DNA of 64,000 nt from the NCBI RefSeq assembly GCF_040183065.1, contig NC_091119.1, positions 189,268,043 to 189,332,042 of the forward strand. Direction: 5' to 3'. This document shows, piece after piece, positions 32,380-43,935 of the stretch. The notes under the pieces are model-generated. The model searched no databases. It saw nothing but the letters and a program-made list of their open reading frames with translations, and was not told the DNA's origin. Every line of letters starts with the position of its first letter. Within the stretch, counting starts at the first letter, position 1. A program made the translations under genes and the position numbers. The stretch comes from Periplaneta americana (lineage: Eukaryota > Arthropoda > Insecta > Blattodea > Blattidae).

Positions 32380-35136
32380 ATGTCTTCTCCTTTGCTATGG
32401 ATTTTGGTAACGGCCAATCTTCTGGCTGCTGTGTGCTCTGCAGCCCTTTGCCCTTCAGTCTGCAAGTGTGACGTGTTCACCTGGAACAGCTCCAGAGGAA
32501 AATTTGTAAATGGCACAAACTGCTCCAACGCCTCCCTCACAAGTATTCCAACGGGTCTCGAAGAAAGCATCACTATACTTATAGTTTCTTACAACAACAT
32601 CACAGCTGTAAGAAATAACGTGTTCCACAAGATGAGATTAGGGGAATTGAACCGTATAGACTTAAGCAATAATGGATTGCACACAGTGGAAGAAGGTGCA
32701 TTTCGAGGATTGCGAAAACTGCATGAACTCAGGCTCCAGAATAACAAAATTAGTGTCCTCCATCCTGATACCTTTAAAGATACGTTCAATCTGATACGTC
32801 TAGACGTTGGGGAGAATTTCATTGGTCGTATTCATGTGAATACGTTCACGAATAATTTAAAACTTAAGTATTTCAATATAGGGAACAACAAGCTTACGAC
32901 AATTCATCCAAACACATTCAAGAACAATGCTGAGCTTTTGAGTATGAACGTAAGCAAGAATCTCCTCACTGAAATACACAGTAACACCTTCGTTAGCAAC
33001 TATGAATTGTCATATTTGAACATTAGTAACAATAAAATATCTATTATAGACACAGCAATGTTCAAGAACAACACAAATCTGTGGAAACTTGACCTAAGCA
33101 GGAATGTCATTTCACAGATACATCACGAGACATTCAAAAACAATGCAAGGCTTTCATTTTTGTATATCAGCCATAATACGATTACGGAACTTCACGAGGA
33201 TACGTTTAAACACACCAATCTCAGCAACTTATTTGCAAGTGACAACAGGATTTCATCTATAGATTCCAATCTATTTGAAAAGAACAAATATCTCAGGAGC
33301 GTAGATGTTACCAACAATATGTTGACTTACTTAAATGCTGACGTATTTGAGAAAACTAGTAAACTAGAGAATTTGTACATGAGTGATAATAAAATAGAAA
33401 ATCTACATCCAAGCACGTTCAGGAATAATTACAATCTCACACGTTTTTTTGCTAGCAATAATAAGATTAATTCCTTCCATCCGTACACATTTAGAAACAA
33501 CACAAACCTGTTTTATTTGAGCATGAAGAATAATTCCATAAAAAGTATTCATCCGGATAGTTTTAAATATAATACAAACCTCCGCCACTTATATCTCTCG
33601 AATAATTTCATCAAGCACATAAATCCAGACACCTTTACCAACAACACAGAACTTCGATACGTGTATATTAATCACAACTTACTCAGCGAAATCCATCCTG
33701 ATACATTTAAGAACAATTCCAGACTGAGCAGTTTGTACCTTAATAACAACAACATCCGTAAACTGCAGCCAAACACATTTGAAAACAACACTCGTCTTTG
33801 GATCTTGGATCTTGGTCATAATAAGTTGGAATCTCTTCATCCAGATACATTTTGTAACAATCATTACTTATGGATTATAGACATAAGTAGAAACAGGATC
33901 AGTACACTTGACCCGGACACTTTCAGGAACACCACAAATATCAGGAAACTCGTTGCTGGTGGGAATTTGATCACATTTCTACATCCAAAGATTTTTCGAA
34001 ACAATAGCAATTTGTGGGTTCTAGATCTGAGCAACAATAACCTTTCTTCTCTGGATATAGACACCTTTCAAAATACTGACTTAAGTTACTTGGACTTGAG
34101 TAACAATAAGATAGGTAGTTTCCATCCTGATATTTTCAAGAGGAATTTGTATCTTCAGGAATTGTACCTGACTAACAACACCATGAGCTCTCTCGAATCA
34201 GACATGTTCAAGAATATCCCAAACTTAGCAAAGCTGGATGTCAGTATGAATAAAATAGCACGGTTACACAGCAATACATTATACAATACCACTAAACTTT
34301 ACCACTTCAACATCAGCTACAATAGAATTACCTTTATTGACCCTGAAATGTTTGTGAATAACACAAATCTAAAAGTCTTAGACTTGTCGCACAACAATTT
34401 GATGTTTAAAAATGATAGTCCTATCCTTATAGCACCACAATTAAAGGCTCTGTTTTTGGGATATTGCAATATAAGTGAGTTCTCTATGGTGGCTTTTCAA
34501 AACTTAACAAAGCTCCAGAAACTTGGTTTAAACAGCAATAATTTGAAAGAACTAGAAGCTGATTATAAAAAACAGCCATTGAAGCGTTACAACATTGGTG
34601 GGAAATCCATCCACTTGTTTTACAATTTGAAAGACCTCGAATTTCTGGACATTTCGAACAATAAGCTGAAAAGTGTAACCATAAATTTAGTTCGCGGACA
34701 CGACAGGTTATCGTGGCTGAGTCTATCAGGAAATCCGATTCTATGTGACTGTAAATTGCAGGAACTGCGAAGATGGTGTTTCGAGAGACATATAAGGACT
34801 AAAAGTTCCTCGTGTGACAAACCTGATACTTGCTCATGGGAGTACGTGGGTAGTCTCCCTTGTGATGCAAACCATCGTGGTGTGTCACCTTTATTCGTCT
34901 TGACAGTTTTACTTGGTTTGTGTGTGTTTATAGTTATATTCCTTGCAGCAGTGTATAAAATTGTACCAAGACATGTGTTGAGAGAATTGTGGTTAACAAC
35001 ACGCAAGAAGTGTGTTAGGACAATGTCGTGTTGTTATGGGCCCTTTAATGGGTTAGTAACTTCATGGATGTTATACGTTAACACAACCGCTCAACGTAAG
35101 ACTTCTTCAGCAATTGCAACATCTGATGATTTGTGA
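32380..35136 (+). CDS. Leucine-rich-repeat transmembrane protein (918 aa), single coding exon
   Basis: The protein starts with a signal peptide (about residues 1-21, hydrophobic LLWILVTANLLAAVCSA). An LRRNT-type cysteine cap follows (C24, C28, C30, C48). About 30 leucine-rich repeats run from residue 63 to about 785, many ending in a HPDTFKNN-like motif. An LRRCT cap opens with LCDCKLQELRRWC near residue 788. One membrane helix lies at about 838-861, and a tail of about 57 residues has no TIR or kinase motif. This is the layout of insect cell-surface LRR proteins such as artichoke, chaoptin or Toll-like ectodomains, which act in adhesion or recognition. No specific orthologue is claimed. About 25 N-x-S/T sequons occur, many as NNT or NNS at the same repeat position. 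The ATG lies six bases after a CAG that could be a splice acceptor, so a 5' UTR intron is possible. An AATAAA lies 192 bases after the stop. The complete open frame and absence of breaks argue for a live host gene. Confidence 0.93.
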   Translation: MSSPLLWILVTANLLAAVCSAALCPSVCKCDVFTWNSSRGKFVNGTNCSNASLTSIPTGLEESITILIVSYNNITAVRNNVFHKMRLGELNRIDLSNNGLHTVEEGAFRGLRKLHELRLQNNKISVLHPDTFKDTFNLIRLDVGENFIGRIHVNTFTNNLKLKYFNIGNNKLTTIHPNTFKNNAELLSMNVSKNLLTEIHSNTFVSNYELSYLNISNNKISIIDTAMFKNNTNLWKLDLSRNVISQIHHETFKNNARLSFLYISHNTITELHEDTFKHTNLSNLFASDNRISSIDSNLFEKNKYLRSVDVTNNMLTYLNADVFEKTSKLENLYMSDNKIENLHPSTFRNNYNLTRFFASNNKINSFHPYTFRNNTNLFYLSMKNNSIKSIHPDSFKYNTNLRHLYLSNNFIKHINPDTFTNNTELRYVYINHNLLSEIHPDTFKNNSRLSSLYLNNNNIRKLQPNTFENNTRLWILDLGHNKLESLHPDTFCNNHYLWIIDISRNRISTLDPDTFRNTTNIRKLVAGGNLITFLHPKIFRNNSNLWVLDLSNNNLSSLDIDTFQNTDLSYLDLSNNKIGSFHPDIFKRNLYLQELYLTNNTMSSLESDMFKNIPNLAKLDVSMNKIARLHSNTLYNTTKLYHFNISYNRITFIDPEMFVNNTNLKVLDLSHNNLMFKNDSPILIAPQLKALFLGYCNISEFSMVAFQNLTKLQKLGLNSNNLKELEADYKKQPLKRYNIGGKSIHLFYNLKDLEFLDISNNKLKSVTINLVRGHDRLSWLSLSGNPILCDCKLQELRRWCFERHIRTKSSSCDKPDTCSWEYVGSLPCDANHRGVSPLFVLTVLLGLCVFIVIFLAAVYKIVPRHVLRELWLTTRKKCVRTMSCCYGPFNGLVTSWMLYVNTTAQRKTSSAIATSDDL

Positions 35137-35740
35137 AACATGGTTTAATGAACTTATAACAAAGAGATTTTAGGATTTTTGAAGCTAAGAATGCTTGCCT
35201 GTGAAATGTGGTTTAATGAAGTATTTTTTCTGCACAAAGAAATAATGGAGAAATCAATACTAACATAATTTCATTGATTGTTGGAAGTGATTAAAAAAAT
35301 GATATTTTTGTGAACGAACAAATTGTGAATAAAAAAACAGTAACTTCCAGTTGTCTGGGAAATGTAAATAATGTGATTAAATTTATTAGCGGAAATGTTA
35401 ACAATTCGGTAATAGTTACTGGTTACCTATTAAACTTCGTTAAATGTTAATAAATTGGCTGCTTGTGAAACGAGATTTAATAGACTGATTTTTTTAAAGA
35501 ACAAATCCATAGACAATTAAATTGCAACGTCTGATGATTTGTGAAAAGTGAGTTAATAGAATTTTTAACAGAGAAACTTCAGGAATTTTAAAACTAAGAT
35601 CTGGTTACTTGTGGAACATAGTTTAATGAAAGTATTTTTATACACAAACAAAGAATGGAGAAATCAATAAGAATAACATTTGGTTGCCTTTTGGAAGTGA
35701 CTTGAATTGATATTCCTGTGGACGAACAAATGTAAATTTC
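35107..35740 (+). repeat. Diverged tandem duplication of the LRR gene's 3' end
   Basis: The last codons of the LRR frame (ATCTGATGATTTGTGA) and about 200 bases of 3' flank recur about 411 bases downstream (units about 35107-35320 and 35518-35735). Shared blocks include the run around GTTTAATGAA...GTATTTTT, the GGAGAAATCAATA block and the GGAAGTGA block. The second unit therefore carries a fossil copy of the protein's last six or so codons. Divergence is high, so the duplication is old. Confidence 0.65.
35328..35333 (+). terminator. Candidate poly(A) signal of the LRR gene
   Basis: This AATAAA hexamer lies 192 bases past the stop codon and is followed by an A-rich run. It falls just after the first unit of a duplicated 3' flank. 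Usage is inferred. Confidence 0.4.
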
Positions 35741-36334
35741 CTGAGATGCAACACCAAATCATCAGCTTTTCTGCCCCCTACATTTTGGACAGATTCATTC
35801 ACTTAGGGGTTGGTACCACTTCAATACCGTCGGTTCTATTTATTGATTTCGCAGTTAATGTAACAATTGGCTTCATCGGTGAACAGAATGAAAAAAAAGA
35901 AAATGGACAATTTTTTTTATGTAATCTGACTTCTGTCTCACCTGTATAACGTCAGGGAAGACTCACTTTCCACCGGCAGCTCCGCTCCCACAAATTTATA
36001 CATTTGTGTAAATTGATGGAAAACCGCAAGTATCGACAACTTTATTTATACGATAACATAGCAACATACATAATCCCGTTGCAACACGCAAAACCCTCTT
36101 CAAACTTTCGTCACAGAATTTTCTTTCATAGAGTTTGACTCGTAGCCTGCCTAAAGATGTATAACTTGAATAAAATATGCTTATATGCCATAGCAAACTA
36201 CTACGATGATTATCTGAGTTTTATGAAATAGTTAAAGGTGCCTTACCTGATAATTTTAAAGATAAACTTTGTAAATAGTGATTTACATAAATATGCAATA
36301 TCTGGTGACTTACGAAACATATTTAAAGCATCGC

Positions 36335-36672
36335 ATGGTGTTCATTCTAAAATAGGGGTAGGAAATGGCTCATGAATAATGATGCAATTTGATGTTTTGT
36401 CTAAGAAAAACAAAGCGGTGATAATAATTTCATACTTGAATATTATTTGATCACCGGCAAAATTTGTTTTGTAACATCATAGTATATATTTTAAGGGTGT
36501 TCAATGTTTATTCTGAAATAGAGATAAGAAATGGCCCATGAGTAATAATAATGAAATGTGGTCTTTTTTCTAAGAAAAAAGAAAACAGTGAAAGTAATTT
36601 TATATTTGATTATTATTTGATCACTGTCAAAGTTTGTTTTGTAACATCATAGTATATTTCTTAAGGGCTGTT
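36335..36672 (+). repeat. Tandem duplication, unit about 170 bp
   Basis: Two successive diverged units (about 36335-36500 and 36507-36672) share TGTTCATTCTAAAATAG-like, CTAAGAAAAA, ATTATTTGATCAC and TTTGTTTTGTAACATCATAG blocks. The tract lies in the intergenic space between the LRR gene and TPGS2. No coding potential is seen. Confidence 0.7.
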
Positions 36673-38569
36673 CAGTGTAAAATGTAATTCATTCTCCAAT
36701 TCAGGAATTTGTTACGTAAATTTGTTGCTTGTCTGTTTTGTTTAGGTTTAAAATGTTGGTACATTTCTTCACACAAATTTTGTTTAAATATAACATAATT
36801 TTTTCTTTTGTTCCTATTAGTAAGAAATGTTAAATATTTTATCTACAGTATCTCACTAGAGGTTTTGATTTATCTAGAAAAAATCAAAACTAAAGTGGGT
36901 TTTAATTGACTATTACACGATTAGAAGAAAATATATAAAGATTAGAAGAAATAAAGTTTTCTGATACAATAAAATATGAATCAATTTACTAAAATACTAA
37001 ACTGTTTTGAAAATGTATTATTGTACCATCTCATCATTACAAATAATCTGCTAGATGGCAGTAGTGTGTTATGATCAGTGTTCTCTTGTTACCAGTTATG
37101 CCAACCATACAATTTCATTTAACTCTAAAGACGATTACTAGTCAATAAGGCTTTGTTGATTAAGTTTTATTTTTATTAAAACAGTTGCATTCCACTTCAA
37201 TTATCAATATAATATTAAACAATCTCTGATACTTGACTATCAACAATCTCATACAGCAGAAGCTATAAGATAACCTAAATAACATAAAGAAGTTAAGTGA
37301 TAGGAAAGTTTTAATTAAGGATGATGAAATAAATATGAACCATTTTAAAAGGTGTAGTTATTGAACGTACAACGTTGGCAAAAAAATAATAAATACTAGG
37401 AAGGTGATAAAAATTGTAGGATAAGCAGCAATGATTGGTCGTTTCGTACCATTTTATTGGTCAAAAGTAGTATGACGTAGTAAAAGTGTAATAGTCATGT
37501 TCAAACATTTTTGTGTCCCAGGTTTTGAGTGATATATTTACTTTGGCATTTTACCCGCTTAGCATAATGTTTCAATGCAAAATTAATGCAACATGTTTAG
37601 AATTACTGAATGTTCTGTAACTTTTTTATACTTAGAAGGGAAGTAGTAATGTGGCTTTTGATGCTAGCATACAATAAACGTATTCCTCGGTATTTTATAT
37701 GCCAAAATAATATAAAAAATATTAAGACCTAACTTATTTAGTATGTAAGACATATTTTTGTACATAATGCATTTATTTTTATATAAAAATTCTGTAATAT
37801 AAAATTATTTACATGAATATCAGAGACGTTTATATTGTCAATCAGTTCTGTTTCCAAAATAAGAAATGTAATTTCTACAGCTATTAAATATTGAGAATTA
37901 GAAAATAAAACGAATTTATAAATATCTGTGTGGAGCATCACTTATTTTGTGAGGGATAATGATTTTTAAGTGGTGAGAAGTATTATCTTATTCAGAAATT
38001 TCTTTACAAATTGAGTCGCCGAGAATAATAACAGCAGATTGCAACCGAAGTTCATTGTGGGGAAAATAACATTTTATGTTTGTTTTTAAAGCTCTGCGAA
38101 TTTTTAATACCTATTAAGACTTCATTTTTTTCAGGATTTCTTAAATATGGTGCATTAAGTTTACCTTTTTCTGCTGTTTAGATAAACAGAGCATATGGAA
38201 ATTAAAAAAAAAAAATGGGACAATGATGAGTTTTCTTTATGTATATGTCCTGGTACGAATAGTCTATGAGTGATTGAATCGAAAAGTTTATTTTTTACTA
38301 AGTAAATCCAAAAAGAAACAATATGAATGTCCAGTGGTTGTCGTAAAAAGAAAGTTCGGTAGCAGTGAATATCCGGTTTGTACGTATTAAATTAACTCTT
38401 GTCCAGAGTGAACTCGGTGCATTAATTTCAGCTGCAAGGACTATCTGTGTATATATTTCCTATAATTTTGCGTTTAGTTGCGACTATGCTAATTTGTTAT
38501 TAATGCTACACTATTATCATCCCTACTGTCATTAATGTACTATTTACAGTAATTAGTTTGCGTATCAAT
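36673..38569. other. No gene seen in LRR-TPGS2 intergenic DNA
   Basis: AT-rich. One stretch, 37425-37502, shares about 70 bp (TTTTATTGGTCAAAAGTAGT, ATGACGTAGTAAAAGTGT) with 48651-48738. Otherwise nothing is recognised. Confidence 0.45.
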
Positions 38570-38911
38570 AGTGGCATCCATCTTGAAAATATTGTGTAAC
38601 AATAGACAATGGAATTGTTCACAGAAGTGAAATATAAATGATGTGAATCGTTCAGTGCATCCATCTTGTTGTGTAACAATAGAAGTGAACTATAAACGAT
38701 GTGAATCGTTCAGTGCATCCATCTTGTTGTGTAACAATAGAAGTGAATTATAAACGATGTGAATCGTTCAGTGCATAACGATGTGAATCGTTCAGTGCAT
38801 CCATCTTGTTGTGTAACAATAGAAGTGAACTATAAACGATGTGAATCGTTCAGTGCATCCATCTTGTTGTGTAACAATAGAAGTGAACTATAAACGATGT
38901 GAATCGTTCAG
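38570..38911. repeat. 58-bp minisatellite, about 5 copies
   Basis: Unit with AATAGAAGTGAACTATAAAC, GATGTGAATCGTTCAGTGCA and TCCATCTTGTTGTGTAAC. One shortened copy at 38761-38790. Confidence 0.93.
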
Positions 38912-39867
38912 CGACGACTTCTTGGAAATAACCGATTATTCGTTGGCTTAGTGTGAAAATAACGTAAGTAAAAAAATTGATATTTTGAGATCTTTACACC
39001 AATAGAGATAATAATTCGTTCTTCTACTTGGTTACAAAAAATCGTAACTCAGTTCCGAACAGTCTTGTACTCGTATATAATACAATAAAATTCGTAACTA
39101 CAAAACATGATGGTATAGTTCATCTGAAATAGTATTGCCTACTAAGAATTATGTTGTGAATAAAACATCGATTGTAGTTAACGTTAGGTCCACATTAAGC
39201 CCTCGAATTATTTCATTATAAAATAATTTTATTCTGAAAATATGGAAGATAAGAAGATGCCACCAATGACAGACTACTTAAAAATTAATTGAAATCAATA
39301 TTCAGACAACATTATTATGACGACCGCAGGTTTAAAAATTAACTGCATATCTAACTGTATAACATATTCTCTATAGAATTAAACAGTCAAATCAATATTA
39401 AGCCGTCAATTACCTGTAGCGTAAAATCGCGATCAAATAAGAAACTGAATTATTGGTGGAATAGATAATCCTCTTTAATTATTATTCATCAATGAATGTT
39501 GAAACATGACGAGGATATCTAATCTGTACCTTGATTTGAATTTATTATCTATATCTGAAAATACGCTAAAGAACATGAACAGCTTTAATAACCCCCTAGA
39601 TGTCCTCAATATTCTCGGCAAATTCAACAATTTTCGAAATATCAGCCATTTTCCTTATGTCCACGAACGAAAGTCAAAGTCAAAGTCTAGATTTTCGGCA
39701 ACTTCGAAGTAAAGTCACGATTTAAGTTTACTTTCCTCAAAGTGTCGACTGTGAATAGGAAAATTGTGACTTTGTACTTTCCAAAGTCAACTTTGGTCAA
39801 AAGTCTTGTCTATGAATATGACCCTAAGGAAATGATTATGTGTCCTACAATATATAAATTATCCAGC
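38912..39867. other. No gene seen
   Basis: Spacer beyond the TPGS2 3' end. The last part (39660-39800) is rich in AAAGTC motifs. No coding similarity recognised. Confidence 0.4.
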
Positions 39868-39883
39868 TTTATTTCATTTTATT
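39868..39883 (-). terminator. TPGS2: Candidate poly(A) signals for TPGS2
   Basis: Two AATAAA hexamers on the minus strand lie about 120-130 bases past the TPGS2 stop codon. They fit a short 3' UTR and would end the transcript well before the convergent LRR gene. Confidence 0.5.
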
Positions 39884-39999
39884 TGTTGTAAACACTGAAA
39901 AGGATAGTCATGAAATTTCTAAATAAACACGAATATTAGTGTAATATTACAGAAGTTGTTTCTGTGGCTCTATTATGACCCGTACACTCGCAGCGTTGC

Positions 40000-40173
40000 T
40001 TAGGATGGCTTGATCTTCGCTGGGTCTGTCTTCTTCCTGGAGCTCTTCGCTCTCGTCTTGAAGATCGCAGGGTCGAGGTGGTTATACGGCATGTCACACC
40101 AGTCCACGCTCTGTGTGAGTGGGTTATTCACATCGGATTGGAGAAGATGCGGTGCGATCAACACGAACATTTG
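40000..40173 (-). CDS. TPGS2: TPGS2 last coding exon
   Basis: This 58-codon exon, including the TAA stop, follows a TTTTCCTAG acceptor in phase 0. It encodes [11 protein letters not shown], then [18 protein letters not shown], matching the family pattern KLDPSKVFKSKNK, and a lysine-rich C terminus ending in KIKPS. The C-terminal tail is shorter than the proline/serine-rich vertebrate one. Confidence 0.9.
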   Translation of the reverse strand, partial: QMFVLIAPHLLQSDVNNPLTQSVDWCDMPYNHLDPAIFKTRAKSSRKKTDPAKIKPS

Positions 40174-40837
40174 CTAGGAAAATAAATCAGTTGCATTAGT
40201 TAAAATAAAACTGTTGTTATAATAAGCATTTGCAAGTTCGTGTATTGTCGTATTTCATTCGAGGATATATATTAGAGATGAACAACGATCGAGAAAGCAA
40301 GACAAACGGCGCCCGCAAAGCCGAAAACCCGCACGACAATGTTCCATACGTCGCGTCGATGACGTAAAGACTGCTTGTGATGTTTCGAGACGTCGAGATT
40401 GATCACTCCCGAAGTCCCGAACGTCAAGCAGCCTTGGATCGCCACCAGAGGTCTGCTTTTCGCTCGAGCGCCAAGTAGTTCATAGCATAATCCGATAGGT
40501 AGCGCACATGCATGATGGGTAAAATTGTCACGAGCGATAAACCCTCGAACGGTATAAGCCGAGCGTTAGACATTCGTTCTTGTTACAGTGATGAACTGTG
40601 TAGTAACATCATAGATGTTTATCATTTCAAAACTTTGCAGTGTTTAACTAACCTCTCCATAGTACAACTACAAAACTTGCTTTGAAATTTAATATAAATG
40701 TTGTAGGTACATTTTTTTTTTCCACACAGGAGTGATTTTGTTTTTGCCACATTTGATAGATGTTATTGGATGTAAATGTAATTATTATAAACGGAGAACA
40801 CAATCACGATAATGCAGGAACTGTATCAAGTTTTCTA

Positions 40838-40872
<35 letters not shown>

Positions 40873-42949
40873 TAGTGTATCAATCTTTGCGTCTGTAACA
40901 GTTGTGCAGCATGATTATTCGTTTTATTATATTTTCTGTGACGTCATCTCTGTACTAATATTGTTATTAATCTACTGCTATATCAATAATATTTTGTAAA
41001 ACGTTTCTACATTGTCGCAGTATATAGGCGGAGCACTATGTATGGACCTATCATATTACGACCTTATCTCTACCAGGTTAAATAAATAAATAAATAAATA
41101 AATACTACTACAATTTTGATGACCATATTGTTAGTAACTGGAGATCGCTTGTAAGATCTGTCTTAATCTTCTATGTAGAAATGTCGTCAAAGCAAATTGG
41201 TGTTCCAGGGAAAAATCATTGCAATAGATGAGAGTAACAGTGGTGCTATCTCTCAGTAATGTTCAGAACGAAGGAGGTAGAGAGAAAAAGAAACAAATTT
41301 ATCCTTCTAACGACACCACAGACCAAAATCATGTTCTTATGTTGGCAACATTGTGTATGTAGTTAAATTTGGTGGTAAACGTAACGGCACGGTTCAAAGC
41401 TACCGTGGTAATTCTCCAGCATAGCGTTCAATTAAAATAGCACCCTTTTGAGGGAGTAATATAGCCCTTTTTGAAGTCCTTTTTTTACTATATCAAATAC
41501 AACACTTTCCTTATGTTGTGAAGAGATAAAATGTAAGATTGTGTGTGCCACGTATATCCATGAATGTACTGAAGTGTGTTTTGGGGAGTAATATAGTCCT
41601 TTTTTAAGTCCTTTTTTGGCTATAAAATCCGGTCTTTAATTATTACATTGTTTTCTGTACTGATGTTACTTATATTTGCTGTATATTTTTCTACTGGTTG
41701 AGTGGAAGAGAAGGTCTTACGGCCTTAACGCTGACATTACCAATAAAAATAAACAAAATAAATAAATCAACAAATAATTTAAATTGTAGGAAAGATCGTA
41801 ATATCATCTTCATTAGTAGAATACATTTTCAACAGTCTCTGAGGTATAGTTTTGAATCATGAATAGAACGCCAACTGCAGCACAAATAAGATGCAAGTGT
41901 TTCCTGATAGTACCTGTGTCACGCGCCAAATATGACGTCACGTCAATAAATATTTTATATCCGTACGCCCTGGACTAAAATACGGTCCCTAGTGAAGATA
42001 AGAGGGTAGTTGAAAACGGAATAGAAAAAAATCAGTTGCTTTTTCAACTAAAGTCAAGAGATCTGCTCGGGATCGAACTCTGGACTTCTAGGTTGGATAC
42101 CTTCAGCTGAGTGATATGTTTGGAAATGGCTTTTATTCGTATAGGATACAAGAAATGCCTCGTATCAGAGTGCTGCATTGGAGTTAAATCGCTCGCTTGA
42201 ACTCGGTCGAATGTCGCACCCTCGAGTGAGATAAGATCGGTTGTGATACGCTCGTAATAAATAGAAGCACAGTACAAGGTCATTTCACCGACATGTCTTA
42301 TCTTGTATGGAAGGTGACAGATAAGATACTCATATGTTTTGCTCACACGATAAAAATAAGGCTTTATTTTCTGAGTTTATGACAAACGTTTAGTGGAACA
42401 GTCAATGGAACGTAACAAAACAGAAACATGAAGTTATAAATGAAATAGTATGAAAAACTTTGATATACAATTATTATTGCTAATTAATAATTATTCAGTA
42501 TTTGATTTACCACATATATTTATTTATTTACTATTTTGCTAATAATTATAACATAACATATAATATATACAGAAAAAACTTTAGCTCGCCACTGAAAGAG
42601 GAGAACTCGTGCTCAGGGCCGGATTCCTGAATTGAAATCAATAAGTATACAATACAATTTGTCTTATGTCTACTATGCAATTATAGTATATAAATTTAAA
42701 TTTACAATTTTTCAATTTTTATAAAATCCATACATAACTTTTTAAATTTAATACTAGAACTATTAGAATTGACAAGATTAAGATATTTAAATATAAATTT
42801 GTTATATATTCTTGGGCCTAAATTACTACTATGATTAAATACTGTAACAGTGTTCCATTTTGGTTCAAACAATCTTAAAGAATTCATACCTTTTGTTTCA
42901 TAACTATGAGAATACAATTCAAAATTATTTCGATTTTTATGTATGAATT

Positions 42950-42984
<35 letters not shown>

Positions 42985-43884
42985 TGATAGGTCCATACAT
43001 AGTGTTCCACCTATATACTGCGACAATGTAGAAACGTTTTACAAAATATTATTGATATAGCAGTAGTTTAATAACAATATTAGTACAGAGATAACGTCAC
43101 AGAAAATATAATAAAACGAATAATCATGCTGCACAGCTGTTACAGACGCAAAGATTGATACACTAATTATTATTAGAGATTATTGTTACTAGAAAACTTG
43201 ATACAGTTCCTGCATTATCGTGATTGTGTTCTCCGTTTATAATAATTACATTTACATCCAATAACATCTATCAGATGTGGCAAAAACAAAATCACTCCTG
43301 TGTGGAAGAAAAAAAAAACATTTACCTACAACATTTATATTACATTTTAAAGCAAGTTTTGTAATTGTACTATGGAGAGGTTAGTTAAACACTGCAAAGT
43401 TTTGAAATGATAAACATCTATGATGTTACTACACAGTTCATTACTGTAACAAGAACGAATGTCTAACGCTAGGCTTATACCGTTCGAGGATTTATCGCTC
43501 GCTACAATTTTACGCGTCATGCATGTGCGCTACCTATCGGATTATGCTATGAACTACTTGGCGCTCGAGCGAAAACGTCCGATGCAGACCTCTGCCTTGT
43601 ACTGTCATCCTCTGAGGAGTTTAGTGCTGAGAGGAATGCGGTTCCGACCAGTCTAACGCGGTATTGGAGTGGGAGGGAACAGTGACAGCGGCAGTCTAGA
43701 AGGAAGTACAATCATACTGAAAACATTCGCCCAATTTACGAGAGCAGTATGCCTATTAGTTTTCTAACGTATTTTTGGCGAGATAGAGATACAATCATTC
43801 GTACTTACGTGTTCAAAGATGGAAAGTATTGTAGAAAATTGTATTTATTTATTTATTTATTTATTTATATATATATATATATAT

Positions 43885-43935
<51 letters not shown>

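Noticed and set aside
34620-35006. 128-codon minus-strand frame opposite the LRR gene
   Set aside because: Shadow frame of a well-supported coding region.
43459-43656. 65-codon frame [20 protein letters not shown]
   Set aside because: Lies within the inverted retroposon copy and is not kept in the partner copy.
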